Shown one piece after another: positions 37,677-46,696 of a stretch of DNA of 64,000 nt; the first letter of the stretch is position 1; every line of letters starts with the position of its first letter. The stretch comes from Sediminitomix flava. Its GTDB lineage: Bacteria; Bacteroidota; Bacteroidia; Cytophagales; Flammeovirgaceae. The notes under the pieces were generated by a model. It saw only the letters and a program-made list of their open reading frames with translations. It was not told the DNA's origin and made no database searches. The position numbers and the translations under genes are program-made. The DNA is taken from the NCBI RefSeq assembly GCF_003149185.1, contig NZ_QGDO01000004.1, positions 391,076-455,075 on the forward strand. The letters are read 5' to 3'.

Positions 37677-38528
37677 ATGAAAAATATGATTAAGAAGATT
37701 ACTGACCGCATTTTCATTAAAGATGCTTTCGGAAATCCGCTATTTATTAAAAGAATTTTAGTATCTGTTCTGGGTATTTTCTCCTTCGGAAGGTTAGCGA
37801 TTTCTAACCACACAAAAATTGAAGGAACAGAATACTTAAAAGGGTTGCCAAATAGAAATGTCCTGTTTTTGTCAAATCACCAAACTTACTTTGCTGATGT
37901 GATGGCATTCTATCACATTTTCTGTAGTGTGAAATGGGGATTCAAAAATACAATTGCAAATCCAATTTACTTGTTGGCTCCTCGTGCTAGAGTGTATTAC
38001 GTGGCCGCAGCAGAGACTATGGAAGCTGGATTACTCCCTAAAATCTTCAAATTGGCGGGTGCAGTGACTGTAAACCGTTCATGGAGATCGAAAGGACAAA
38101 ATGTAAAAGGACAATTGGATACTTCTGCAGGAGATAAAATTAAAACTGCACTAGATGACGGTTGGTTGGTTAGTTTCCCACAAGGAACTACAAGTCCATA
38201 TGCGCCTATCCGTAAAGGTACGGCTCACATCATCAAAGAGAATAACCCGATTGTTATTCCTGTTGTGATTGATGGTTTCAGAAGAGCGTTTGATAAAAAA
38301 GGTCTTTTCTTCAAAAAGAAACATACTGAACTTTCTGTCAGATTTAAAGCGCCAATTCAAATTGACGAAAATGCATCTGTAGAAGACATCACGGAAATCA
38401 TTAAGAATGCAATTGAGCAAGAAAAGCCACAAGGTGAGTGGGTTGAAATTGCTGATAAGGAAAAAGAAAAGAAGAAAAAAAATAATGAAGGGTCTGCATC
38501 AAATGATCAGACTACTTCTGTTGCTTAA
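37677..38528 (+). CDS. 1-acyl-sn-glycerol-3-phosphate acyltransferase family protein (PlsC-like)
   Basis: 283 residues, membrane-associated acyltransferase of phospholipid synthesis. The acyltransferase box reads SNHQTYFADV, in which five residues separate His and Asp instead of the textbook four; the second block is FPQGTTSPYAPIRKGTAHI, and INPIV.VVIDG follows. A short hydrophobic segment lies before the first motif. The C-terminus is a very basic Lys-rich tail (KEKEKKKKNN). Bacteroidota often carry several of these enzymes, so the precise substrate (lysophosphatidate or lysophospholipid) is open. Confidence 0.85.
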   Translation: MKNMIKKITDRIFIKDAFGNPLFIKRILVSVLGIFSFGRLAISNHTKIEGTEYLKGLPNRNVLFLSNHQTYFADVMAFYHIFCSVKWGFKNTIANPIYLLAPRARVYYVAAAETMEAGLLPKIFKLAGAVTVNRSWRSKGQNVKGQLDTSAGDKIKTALDDGWLVSFPQGTTSPYAPIRKGTAHIIKENNPIVIPVVIDGFRRAFDKKGLFFKKKHTELSVRFKAPIQIDENASVEDITEIIKNAIEQEKPQGEWVEIADKEKEKKKKNNEGSASNDQTTSVA

Positions 38529-38590
38529 CATATTGATTAAACCTTGTTCTTTTGGAATGAGGTTTTCTTTTGATTTTTATGAAATAAACT

Positions 38591-38629
38591 GAGCAGACCG
38601 TAATTCATTTACGGTCTGCTCTTTTATTA
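38591..38629 (+). terminator. Terminator of the acyltransferase gene
   Basis: Strong stem GAGCAGACCGTAA (38591-38603) with TTACGGTCTGCTC (38609-38621) and TTTTATT. Confidence 0.88.
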
Positions 38630-38654
38630 TTGTAGCAAAAGTTTGAGGGAACTT

Positions 38655-39194
38655 TTAGGCAAAAAGCATGTCGAGCGGCACGTCATGCTCTTCCATTGGT
38701 ACACTTTCTACTACCTGAAACGGATATGCCAAACCTATTTTGACAGCATGGGGATGTTGTTTAAGAAATGTGTCATAGTAGCCAGCCCCGTACCCGAGTC
38801 TGCCGCCATTAGTATCGTATGCGAGGGCAGGCACTATGATCATATCATAATTCCCTTCGAACACTTTCTCGGACTTCGGATATAAGGTTTTATACTTTCC
38901 TTCTACCAAATCTTCCAGACTTTCCAAATCCAAGTTTTTCATTTGGCGTTCACCCAAAGTCTTAGGCACAATTATTTTTATTCCTTTTGAAAGGCAATAC
39001 TCCACAAAAGGAAGCGTATTTAATTCATTCTGAATCGGAAGATAAGTGTGTACACAACTTACGTTCTCCTTTTCTACAAAATCAATCAACTGAACGGTAA
39101 GCTTTTCCGCTTGAGCATTCACCTCTTCCGTACTCAATTCCTTACGCTGCTTAAGAATTTCTTTACGGAGTTCCGCCTTCTGCGCTGCAAACAT
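38655..39194 (-). CDS. 5-formyltetrahydrofolate cyclo-ligase
   Basis: Converts 5-formyl-THF to 5,10-methenyl-THF with ATP. 179 residues, family length. Motifs: LRKEILKQRKEL at the start, ILP-like VHTYLPIQNELNT, VPALAYDTNGGRLGYGAGYYDTFL (nucleotide/folate loop), and a C-terminal EEHDVPLDMLF, where D.P.D is conserved. Starts 4 nt after the stop of the 121-residue unknown gene upstream, so the two form an operon. Confidence 0.93.
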   Translation of the reverse strand: MFAAQKAELRKEILKQRKELSTEEVNAQAEKLTVQLIDFVEKENVSCVHTYLPIQNELNTLPFVEYCLSKGIKIIVPKTLGERQMKNLDLESLEDLVEGKYKTLYPKSEKVFEGNYDMIIVPALAYDTNGGRLGYGAGYYDTFLKQHPHAVKIGLAYPFQVVESVPMEEHDVPLDMLFA

Positions 39195-39198
39195 TTAA

Positions 39199-39564
39199 TT
39201 AAAAAATTTTATTGAGAGGTTCTTGTAAAGTGTCCATAGCCATAGACGCAAATTCACAATGGAACCACTCATGGAATAACTCTAAACTTCTTTCTTTGGG
39301 GATATTTTCCATTTCTGCATCCCATTCTATCAGCTGTGACTGGAAAATAGTATCGAAATGCTTTTTGATATAATCCTCATATTCATCTACACTCAAAAGC
39401 TCATCTATCAGGTAAGCACTTCTCTCCTTTTTCTGATCAGCAGGAATATCTCCCTCTTCAAGCGAATCTGCCCATTCCCAAAATATGGCTTTATTTTCTA
39501 CGATTAGTACAGATCTATTAATCGTAGGTATTTTTTCGGCTGTATATCTTTTAATCTTCATCAA
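39199..39564 (-). CDS. Conserved hypothetical protein
   Basis: 121 residues, acidic, no signal or membrane segment, probably helical (DELLSVDEYEDYIKKHFDTIF, LELFHEWFHCEFASM). I do not recognise it. It lies directly upstream of the cyclo-ligase gene with a 4-nt gap and would be co-expressed. MMKIKRYTAEKIPTINRSVLIVENKAIFWEWADSLEE at the start has conserved-looking aromatic residues. Function unknown. Confidence 0.65.
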   Translation of the reverse strand: MMKIKRYTAEKIPTINRSVLIVENKAIFWEWADSLEEGDIPADQKKERSAYLIDELLSVDEYEDYIKKHFDTIFQSQLIEWDAEMENIPKERSLELFHEWFHCEFASMAMDTLQEPLNKIF

Positions 39565-39683
39565 TACGGAAATTTTCTACAAATATACACATTCAGCAAC
39601 AGGCCTTTAACACTCTCATCTATTGATTTATCCATTTTCTCTGTTAACTTTAAGAGATTTTTTAAGCGTACAAATAACACTAC

Positions 39684-40295
39684 ATGGATTTCAAGAAAAT
39701 ATCATATTATACCGTAGGGATCATATTCTGGACTTCCTTCTATATGTGGGCAAGCTGTAACTTACTCCCTACAACCAAACATGTTTTTGAAGCTGAATGG
39801 AAAGCCCAAACCTTCCAATCTCCTCAGCTTACTGTAGAACTGCCTTTTCAACTGAAAGTAAAAGACGCGGAGATGAGTAAGTATATTCCTGAAGAACTAA
39901 AAGAAGTGATTCAGGAAATGAATATTTTAGGTTTTGAGCAGACAGATCAAATCATGTGTCTTATTACACAGGCAACTTATGCCGAATACATCACAGCAGA
40001 TTTGCTAGGCGCTGCAGAAGGCAGTATCACAACACTTAAAAATAAGACAGAATTTCAGAATCTTGAATTCACACAACAGCCTTTTCCTACTCAAGGAATG
40101 ATAGGCGTTAAACAAAATGGTTACTTTGAGAAAAATGCTACAAAATATGCTTTTACCCAAATCATTTTTACGGAAGAAAATCATATCTGGCAGCTAATTT
40201 TTAGCCACAAAGATGGTGATGAGTATGGCGAAAAGATTTGCGACAAAATTCTTTCTTCCATTCATGTAGAAACGAATTTTCAGCCTGTGAGTTAA
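39684..40295 (+). CDS. Hypothetical exported protein
   Basis: 203 residues with an N-terminal hydrophobic helix (YYTVGIIFWTSFYMWASC, about residues 8-25) that could be a signal-anchor or a lipoprotein leader with Cys25, although the residues before Cys (WAS) are only a partial lipobox. The remainder appears to be a soluble alpha/beta domain with a long helix (PEELKEVIQEMNILGFEQTDQI) and strands (TQIIFTEENHIWQLIFSH) and resembles in outline PsbP/DUF1795-like folds, though I cannot confirm this. Single gene between terminator signals. Confidence 0.6.
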   Translation: MDFKKISYYTVGIIFWTSFYMWASCNLLPTTKHVFEAEWKAQTFQSPQLTVELPFQLKVKDAEMSKYIPEELKEVIQEMNILGFEQTDQIMCLITQATYAEYITADLLGAAEGSITTLKNKTEFQNLEFTQQPFPTQGMIGVKQNGYFEKNATKYAFTQIIFTEENHIWQLIFSHKDGDEYGEKICDKILSSIHVETNFQPVS

Positions 40296-40320
40296 AAAAT
40301 CAAAGTTGATATGAAAATAA

Positions 40321-40357
40321 AAAGCCCTAAATGTGAACAACACATTTAGGGCTTTTT
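40321..40357 (+). terminator. Bidirectional terminator
   Basis: AAAGCCCTAAATGTG (40321-40335) pairs with CACATTTAGGGCTTT (40341-40355). It serves convergent genes at 39684 and 40393. Confidence 0.88.
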
Positions 40358-40392
40358 GGTGGAAGGAAAGAATTCTTACAATTCTTTTTAGC

Positions 40393-40836
40393 TTAAGCGA
40401 CCTCTTCTAATTGTGGTTCGTTTACCACTTCCGAAGTAGCTACTTGAGGATTCATATTTACTTTTCCGAAACCTGTAAAACAGTTCACAAGCCCGATAGA
40501 AGAAGCTATCAATCCTTTGTTGATCAATGTCTTTTTAAATGATGTTAACTCTACTAAAATAGAGTACCAGTTGCCAGAGTATAGTACGTTATCAGCTTCT
40601 ACAAGCCAGTTGTCTTGCGTTTCAGCCCAATTTTTAAACTCTTTCCAAAAGTTTTTAGCAATAATTAGCTCAGGGATCAGACCAAATGCTGCAAACATAA
40701 CTGTTAGCAAACCAAATGATAAGAAACCTAAGGAGAAAGCAAAGTTTAGAGGAATCATAAGCAGAGATGTTCCGAGGCTTACAACACCTACCATGATCAG
40801 AACAGCTGCCAATTGAGCTAAAAATAAAATATTCAT
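40393..40836 (-). CDS. Small membrane protein of unknown function
   Basis: 147 residues. Two hydrophobic stretches at the N-terminal end (residues about 5-30 and 36-60), then an amphipathic middle and a short Glu-rich end. I do not recognise a family. It has a bidirectional terminator downstream and is separated by 235 nt from the DinB-like gene; the gap 40837-41071 holds no supported feature. Confidence 0.6.
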   Translation of the reverse strand: MNILFLAQLAAVLIMVGVVSLGTSLLMIPLNFAFSLGFLSFGLLTVMFAAFGLIPELIIAKNFWKEFKNWAETQDNWLVEADNVLYSGNWYSILVELTSFKKTLINKGLIASSIGLVNCFTGFGKVNMNPQVATSEVVNEPQLEEVA

Positions 40837-41071
40837 ACGTTAGTTAGGGTAAAATAGGTTAAGGTTAATTTTAAGAATTAGATTTTTGGAAATTGGAAAT
40901 TCTTACGAAGGTTAATTCGATAATGTGAACAGCGAAGTACTACTTGCTGTTCCTCAAAACTCAATTCTCTTTCTTTATCTCAAAAAACTCTTTTCTTACT
41001 CCTACTTTACACTAAAAACTACGCAATTTTTCTTCACTAAAGCCCAATCATGGTACAATGTAAGATATAGT

Positions 41072-41590
41072 TTATCTGTAGCTATAATAAGGCTCTTCTA
41101 TACCCGACCAGCACAAAGCTCCATTGAGTTCGGACTTTCCGTTGGCTTTCAAATACAAGAAAAGCTGCATTCGGTAACCTACCATAAATTTTAGGGTGAT
41201 TTCTAAAAGTGCTTGATTGAGTGGTAAATGATTTATCAGTGGATGATAAGCTTCTTTTTTCAAATCGTCTTCTGATAGGTTTTCAAAAAATAGACTTAAA
41301 GCTTTCTCTTGCTTTTCCATCAAACTTGGAAAACTATTCCAGTCTGCAGCAAATGCTTCTGACTTCATCTTCTCATAACGGCTATGTTCTTTATCGATAA
41401 AGTCGTTTTCTTTTAAAGCCTCTGCCGTATAAATTCCGATAAATGATAATGTAGCCAATAGCTCTTGAAGATTCCACATGTTTTCTCCCAAGCTATTTTG
41501 CAATTGTTCTTGATCTACTTCCTCAAAAAGTCGTCTACAAATTTGACACTCTTTTAATATAGCTACTTTAATATCCTCTTTTGATAACAT
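41072..41590 (-). CDS. DinB/YfiT-like four-helix-bundle protein
   Basis: 172 residues, nearly all helical, in the size range of the DinB fold. Landmarks are MWNLQELLATLSFIGIYTAEAL (residues about 38-59) and LLEITLKFMVGYRMQLFLYLK near the end, which correspond to the second and fourth helices of the fold. The metal-ligand histidines of DinB proteins (usually one per helix) are missing here, so a metal-dependent transferase activity is unlikely. It ends next to nothing recognisable and starts 5 nt after the EamA transporter gene stops, so it is probably in an operon with it. Confidence 0.5.
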   Translation of the reverse strand: MLSKEDIKVAILKECQICRRLFEEVDQEQLQNSLGENMWNLQELLATLSFIGIYTAEALKENDFIDKEHSRYEKMKSEAFAADWNSFPSLMEKQEKALSLFFENLSEDDLKKEAYHPLINHLPLNQALLEITLKFMVGYRMQLFLYLKANGKSELNGALCWSGIEEPYYSYR

Positions 41591-41595
41591 ACTTG

Positions 41596-42486
41596 CTATT
41601 GAACCGATTCTGTTTTACTCATTCGTTTTCGCTTACGAAGTTCGGGTAAAAACTTCATTACATTGGCCAAAATGATCAATAATGCACCTGTTACTTTCTC
41701 GAAAGTTATCGCTTCGCTCAAAATTAAATAGGAAAACATCATTGTAGCGGGCATGGACAAGTAATAAAGAATACTTGAAACCGTAGTCGGAACATGAGTC
41801 GTTACTCTAAGCCAAAGCGTATGGGCTAAAAATGTACAAACTGCTATAAGTACCAAAAAGTAATACCAATCTTCCCAGACAGCATTCCATTCCATAAAGA
41901 ATAAGCCAAATGCAAAAATAGGTATTGCAAAAGTATATTGTCCTAAAGCTCGTACCCCCGAAGAAATGTGTGTGTTCTGTTGTTGTAAAATGGGTAAGCC
42001 TGCAAAAAATAACGCACTAAAAATAGCAATTCCCAAACCTAATGTCTCTTCATTTTCAAAGCTAAACTCAGGTACGGCAATCAAACTCCCGACGGTAACA
42101 ACAACTAGAGAAAGAAGATCTAAACCTGTTGGTTTTCTTAGTCCGAATATCCAACCTAAAAATGTAAGCCAAATTCCATAGGTACACAATCCCATGAAAG
42201 CCATTACTGCTGTACCAATCTTAATACTCAAAAAATAAGTCAGCCAATGCACCCCAAATAATAAGCCCATTCCGACTAGCGCATAAATGTCTTTTTTATT
42301 TAAGCTTTTCAACTCATTCTTTTTTACCAAGAATAGGTAAGTCAATAAAACTGCAAAACCCAATCGGATCACACCAATTGTGACTGAATTTGCGGAAACT
42401 CCCTTTATAAAAATAGGGGTAAGACTAAAGCTAATCAGTGCAAGTCCTGCTTCCAGAGGTAAATTGAATCGGGATTGTTTTTCCAT
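41596..42486 (-). CDS. EamA/DMT family transporter
   Basis: 296 residues with ten hydrophobic segments in two homologous halves, the EamA arrangement. The first half has LISFSLTPIFIKGVSANSVT and the typical FLVLLTYLFL-like helices, the second AVCTFLAHTLWLRVTTHVPT and SYLILSEAITFEKVTGALLIILA. Such proteins export amino acids or metabolites across the inner membrane, but the substrate cannot be inferred. Upstream of the DinB-fold gene with a 5-nt gap. Confidence 0.88.
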   Translation of the reverse strand: MEKQSRFNLPLEAGLALISFSLTPIFIKGVSANSVTIGVIRLGFAVLLTYLFLVKKNELKSLNKKDIYALVGMGLLFGVHWLTYFLSIKIGTAVMAFMGLCTYGIWLTFLGWIFGLRKPTGLDLLSLVVVTVGSLIAVPEFSFENEETLGLGIAIFSALFFAGLPILQQQNTHISSGVRALGQYTFAIPIFAFGLFFMEWNAVWEDWYYFLVLIAVCTFLAHTLWLRVTTHVPTTVSSILYYLSMPATMMFSYLILSEAITFEKVTGALLIILANVMKFLPELRKRKRMSKTESVQ

Positions 42487-42555
42487 GATTCAAAGATGCG
42501 ACATTCACAGAGTATTTCAAACCTTTCTTATTTTCATACTATCTCAGTATCAAGT

Positions 42556-42590
42556 AAAAAAATAGTGTGTCTTTGGGGAAGACACACTAC
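42556..42590 (-). terminator. Terminator of the porin gene
   Basis: TAGTGTGTCTT (42563-42573) pairs with AAGACACACTA (42579-42589), with seven T on the minus strand. Confidence 0.85.
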
Positions 42591-42623
42591 TTATATTTGC
42601 TTTACACGAAGTAATGAATACGC

Positions 42624-43967
42624 TTAGTTTTGCTCGCCTTTCTTAGAGAAAATTGTAGGATTGATAATCACACGTACCCAACCCCATTGGTTTATTTTAT
42701 CTCTATCTCTAGCAGTTCCAGTACTCAAATCTCTTAGGTCTATGATACCATCCTGAGGGAATAAGAATGAGAAACCTCCATCAAACTTCACATGATCATA
42801 CAATTTAAAACTTGCTGTCAAGTCTAATTCTTGACCTAAAGATCGATCAGATAAATCCCCTACCAAGTTCAACACTTGACGTCCCATTGAGCTAAAGAAG
42901 TGGTAGTCGGCATTTACTCTCCAGTTTTTACCAATATTAAACCCTAGTTTTGCATAATAGTCTTGTAAACCTACACTTCCTTGGTGTCTTCCTCCTACAT
43001 AGAAGTAATCCATAAAACCATTGAATTTGTGGTTTGTACCATAGAATGGGTTGAAAGCTTCATTCTCATCTGCGGCGGTATCATCATCATTACCCGAAAG
43101 AAGTTCTGCACCCAATGTCAAATCTACTAAGCCTTGTATTTTTCCTTTCACCTCCAACATCACATTGTAGGCATTGATATCTCTGTTTGAGCCATCTTGA
43201 CCAGTTTGATAATAACCATTAAGTGCTACATCAAGAACAGCAATTGAAAATACGGCTCTACCTCCCATTGTTTGGCTATAACGGATTTTTAAGTCATCAG
43301 CAGTGAAATCAGGGTCATCTGTATCGATTTGTTCAAGTCCGTTGTTGAGGAATAAAAGACTTAGCTTAAAGTTCTCAAAGCTTTTATTCAGCCATAAAAA
43401 CTGTAAAGTCTTATAATTCGGACTCAAGGCATAAGGTTGTCTGAATAAATTTTCACGGTCTGATTGGTAAGTTCCTCCAGCATGAAGTTTGAATAAACCA
43501 TCGTACATGAATATTGCAGCATCATGCACCAAACCTTGCTGTGCCCAGTCTACATTACCCAAGATACGATCATCATCATACTTGAGTTCTTGACGCCCTA
43601 TTTTCAAAGCTGTAGTTTCGCCAAAAGCAAACTTTGCCCAACCTTCATAAAGATGAAGATTTCCATTATCAGTATTGTTTAGTGTTGGTGTTGCACCCCA
43701 AGTTCGAACATCTTGAAAAGCAAACTTCACCTCAATCAATTCCTCTTTGTCTTTATAATAGAATTTTAGACGAGTACGTTGCGAGATAAAGTTGTCAGCC
43801 ATATCTATATTATCGTCAACAGGGCGAGGTTGTCCAAATCCTCTACGGTATTCATAACGCGGACGAATATCTGCATCTACCTTATACTCTTGAGCATATA
43901 CAAATAAAGGACTAGACAATAAAATTAGTAAAAGTAATAGTGTTTCTCTCATGAGATTTCGGGTCAT
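42624..43967 (-). CDS. Outer-membrane porin, alginate-export (AlgE) domain-like
   Basis: 447 residues with signal peptide (ETLLLLLILLSSPLFVYAQ) and a beta-barrel composition with alternating aromatic residues. Key regions: DADIRPRYEYRRGFGQP, SQRTRLKFYYKD, FGETTALKIGRQELKYDD with the GRQ motif, and YVGGRHQGSVGLQDYYAKLGF. The GRQ...DDDR and DAAIFMYDG pattern is that of alginate-export family porins, which in Bacteroidota are found well outside alginate producers and may pass anions or sugars. The ATG at 43952 is an alternative start. A hairpin lies just before the start (43972-43992). Confidence 0.78.
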   Translation of the reverse strand: MTRNLMRETLLLLLILLSSPLFVYAQEYKVDADIRPRYEYRRGFGQPRPVDDNIDMADNFISQRTRLKFYYKDKEELIEVKFAFQDVRTWGATPTLNNTDNGNLHLYEGWAKFAFGETTALKIGRQELKYDDDRILGNVDWAQQGLVHDAAIFMYDGLFKLHAGGTYQSDRENLFRQPYALSPNYKTLQFLWLNKSFENFKLSLLFLNNGLEQIDTDDPDFTADDLKIRYSQTMGGRAVFSIAVLDVALNGYYQTGQDGSNRDINAYNVMLEVKGKIQGLVDLTLGAELLSGNDDDTAADENEAFNPFYGTNHKFNGFMDYFYVGGRHQGSVGLQDYYAKLGFNIGKNWRVNADYHFFSSMGRQVLNLVGDLSDRSLGQELDLTASFKLYDHVKFDGGFSFLFPQDGIIDLRDLSTGTARDRDKINQWGWVRVIINPTIFSKKGEQN

Positions 43968-43971
43968 ATTT

Positions 43972-43992
43972 TAACTAATCAGAAATTAGTTA
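43972..43992. promoter_or_regulatory. Hairpin in the porin leader
   Basis: TAACTAAT (43972-43979) with ATTAGTTA (43985-43992), 5-nt loop, five bases before the start codon. It could mask translation or be an operator. Confidence 0.4.
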
Positions 43993-44097
43993 TTCTCTAT
44001 GAAGCTTTTGTCCCGATGTAAGTATGATGTAACAACTATGATAGTAATTAAGGAAAGTTGTAAGGTTTAAATGGTTTTCAAACTTTTTTTTGGGAAC

Positions 44098-44134
44098 AAA
44101 AAAAGGTAACCCTTGAAAAGGTTACCTTTTTTCG
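44098..44134 (-). terminator. Terminator of the YceI gene
   Basis: AAAAGGTAACC (44101-44111) with GGTTACCTTTT (44120-44130); T-rich on both sides. Positioned 24 nt after the YceI stop. Confidence 0.85.
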
Positions 44135-44157
44135 AATTTCAAGCTGGTAGACTTATT

Positions 44158-44808
44158 CTACTGCATCACAGTTGAAAGCCTTACTTCTAACTTAAAGTCA
44201 TTGTCAATTGCTTTATCTCCTAAATTATCGAAGAAGCTATTTGAGCCATACTTAATATCATAAAGCGTACGGTCAACTACTACATTTGCTGTAGCTACAG
44301 CCTCTTTGTCTTTGATTTCAACTTTAGCAGGGAAAGTAACTGGTTTCGTGATTCCTTTGATTGTCAAATCTCCAGATACCTCATACTCATTTGCTGCTGC
44401 TCCATCTTTCACAGAAGTGATCATGAACTTACTAGTTGGGTGTTTTTCTACACTAAAGAAATCATCTGACTTCAAGTGACCTTCCAACTTTTGCTTGTAC
44501 TCACCATCAAGGTCTGTATCAACCAATGATGTCATATCTACAACAAAGCTACCACCTACTAACTTCTCTCCTTCAAATTTCAAAGCACTTTCTTTGAACT
44601 CTACAGTACCTGTATGGCTTCCAGTTACTTTTGATCCAGTCCAAACAATACCATCACGTACTTCTTCTGTTGACTCTTCTGCAGCAGGTGTTTCTACTGT
44701 TGTTTCTTCAGTAGATTCTTCTTTTTTCTCTTCTGCTTTTTGTTGGCAAGCGGTAAAAACAGATACTGAAATTAGCCCTATCAAGGCAGTTCTAAGTAGT
44801 TTTTTCAT
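44158..44808 (-). CDS. YceI family lipoprotein
   Basis: Start at the ATG 44808 (MKKLLRTALIGL), 216 residues; an upstream ATG at 44856 would add 16 residues ahead of the signal. Lipobox VFTAC (Cys20) followed by a long acidic Glu/Thr linker (residues 22-45). The YceI lipocalin-like barrel begins WTGSKVTGSHTGTVEFKESAL, with VDMTSLVDTD, HLKSDDFFSVEKHPTSKF and DLTIKGITKPVTFPA, all family signatures. YceI proteins bind polyisoprenoid or fatty-acid-like lipids in the periplasm. Single gene. Confidence 0.92.
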   Translation of the reverse strand: MKKLLRTALIGLISVSVFTACQQKAEEKKEESTEETTVETPAAEESTEEVRDGIVWTGSKVTGSHTGTVEFKESALKFEGEKLVGGSFVVDMTSLVDTDLDGEYKQKLEGHLKSDDFFSVEKHPTSKFMITSVKDGAAANEYEVSGDLTIKGITKPVTFPAKVEIKDKEAVATANVVVDRTLYDIKYGSNSFFDNLGDKAIDNDFKLEVRLSTVMQ

Positions 44809-45142
44809 GGCGAAAAAAAATGATTTAATAATAATTATGTTTGAGTGTGTTTCCATGGACAGTACAATTTCACTGCCAACTGTATTGAGTATAATGATAT
44901 ACTTCTATTACAATTCAATTTAATACTATCCTAATATATTTTATTGTCAGAAAAATCCATAAATAATACCGTATAAAAATTGACCAAAAAACCTCAAACT
45001 TCATCTGATTATCAGACTTCTTGATAAAATCACATTTACTCTTCCAATACGAACTTTTAACAGTCCTCAAGAAGTACAAAAGGAATGATTTCTGATCTTT
45101 AAATAAATCAATTCATATCTATTTTAAAGAACCTTTAGTCCT

Positions 45143-46057
45143 ATGAAACACGCTTTTTTCCAACTGATGCTTTTATCATTTCTTTTACCACTCCAACTTT
45201 CAGCACAAAAAGCCCAAAAAGAAAAAGTGAGATTATTTTTCTTGGGAGGACAATCTAATATGGAAGGCTTAGGCTACAATAAAGACTTACCCAAAAAGCT
45301 AAAGCAAATTGATGATGTTTATATTTTCAATGGAAATGATGTAGCAGACGGAGCTGAGAATGGCGGCTTAGGTATTTGGGAAGTACTAAAAGCCGGACAT
45401 GGTTATGGCTTTAATTCTGATGGAAAAGAGAATAAACTATCTGAACGTTTCGGCTTGGAACTGACATTGGCAGAAGCGCTAAAAGAAAAATACCCGAATG
45501 AGAAAATTGCCTTTATCAAATACGCAAAAGGTGGTTCTTCAATTGACACCCTAGCCTTTGAATACGGAACTTGGGACCCTGCCTTCCAAGAAAGTACAAA
45601 CCAATATGATCACTTTTTAGCTACTGTAAATAATGCTTTCAGAAATACAGATATCGACGGAGATGGTGTGGAAGAAGAATTAATTCCGACTGGTATTTTT
45701 TGGATGCAAGGCGAAAGTGATGCGGTGAAAGAAGAAGTAGCCTTGCGTTATCATTCAAATCTGACGATGCTCATGGGTAGAATCAGAGCTGTTTTCAGAG
45801 ACAATGATTTACCAATTGTGATGGGCAAAATTTCAGACTCATGGAATAAGCCTTCGGGGAAAGTTTGGAAGTACGGAGATATGGTGCAATATGCTCAAGA
45901 GAAATTCTGTATAGAAGACCCAAATGCTGTGATCGTTAGACATACACGCTATTATAAATATTCAGACCCTTTTCATTACAATAGCGAAGGCTACATCGAT
46001 TTAGGAAAAAGATTTGCTGAAGCGATGCTTTCACTAGAATTGAAGCCTATTCAATAG
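45143..46057 (+). CDS. Secreted SGNH carbohydrate esterase (SASA/sialate O-acetylesterase family)
   Basis: 304 residues with signal peptide (LMLLSFLLPLQLSAQ). Block I FLGGQSNMEG has the catalytic Ser. Further blocks: KYAKGGSSIDT (block II-like Gly), GIFWMQGESDA (block III), and the C-terminal SDPFHYNSEGYIDLG that carries the Asp-x-x-His pair. This is the SASA domain of xylan or sialic acid acetylesterases. The likely role is deacetylation of a polysaccharide; no glycoside hydrolases are adjacent, the nearest being the amylase 14 kb away. Confidence 0.88.
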   Translation: MKHAFFQLMLLSFLLPLQLSAQKAQKEKVRLFFLGGQSNMEGLGYNKDLPKKLKQIDDVYIFNGNDVADGAENGGLGIWEVLKAGHGYGFNSDGKENKLSERFGLELTLAEALKEKYPNEKIAFIKYAKGGSSIDTLAFEYGTWDPAFQESTNQYDHFLATVNNAFRNTDIDGDGVEEELIPTGIFWMQGESDAVKEEVALRYHSNLTMLMGRIRAVFRDNDLPIVMGKISDSWNKPSGKVWKYGDMVQYAQEKFCIEDPNAVIVRHTRYYKYSDPFHYNSEGYIDLGKRFAEAMLSLELKPIQ

Positions 46058-46204
46058 CATTAAAATTCATTCATATTCGTCCCCAATTACTTTTTCAAAA
46101 GAGGTGATTGGGGATTTATTTTTACTTTTTTGAAAAAAAAATTTAGACCAACTGTAATAATCTTCCTTCTCAAGACACTAACCAAGTAAATAAAAACCGA
46201 AACC

Positions 46205-46696
46205 GTGAGCAGCGATTTTTACAACTTATTCATTCTACCACATGCCCCAATCATTATTAAAATCTGTCGGGCATATACCAACTCACAAGAAGACTTTGAG
46301 GATTACTACCAAGAAGTTTGCTTACAGATTTGGCATAGTAGAGAACGCTTTAAAGAACATTCGGAATGGTCTACTTGGGTGTATAGACTGTCGCTGAATG
46401 TGTGCTTAACACTTCTGAAAAAACAGAAGAACAATCCACAGCACTTTGCTTCTGATAGCTTGCCACCCGAAGCTTCAGAAGATAGTAAAGCATTCTCGGA
46501 TGAAGACTTGAATCAACTCTACATTGCGATTCGACAATTGAAAGAAATTGACAGAGCCGTAATTCTACTCTATTTAGAAGAACGCTCTTATCAAGAAATC
46601 GCGGAGGTTATCGGAACCAATCCCAACAATATTGGGGTGAGAATTCAACGTATCAAACAACGTTTAAAGAAATTATTACATGAAAAAGTCTATTGA
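46205..46696 (+). CDS. ECF-type RNA polymerase sigma factor
   Basis: 163 residues with regions 2 and 4. The GTG start at 46205 gives MSSDFYNLFILPHAPIIIKICRAYTNS; region 2 has DFEDYYQEVCLQIWHSRERF, region 4 LKEIDRAVILLYLEERSYQEIAEVIGTNPNNIGVRIQRIKQRLKK. Overlaps the next gene by 17 nt, typical of a sigma factor with its membrane-bound partner. The gap before it (46058-46204) contains no clear TAnnTTTG. Probably controls a small extracytoplasmic-stress regulon including itself. Confidence 0.93.
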   Translation: MSSDFYNLFILPHAPIIIKICRAYTNSQEDFEDYYQEVCLQIWHSRERFKEHSEWSTWVYRLSLNVCLTLLKKQKNNPQHFASDSLPPEASEDSKAFSDEDLNQLYIAIRQLKEIDRAVILLYLEERSYQEIAEVIGTNPNNIGVRIQRIKQRLKKLLHEKVY

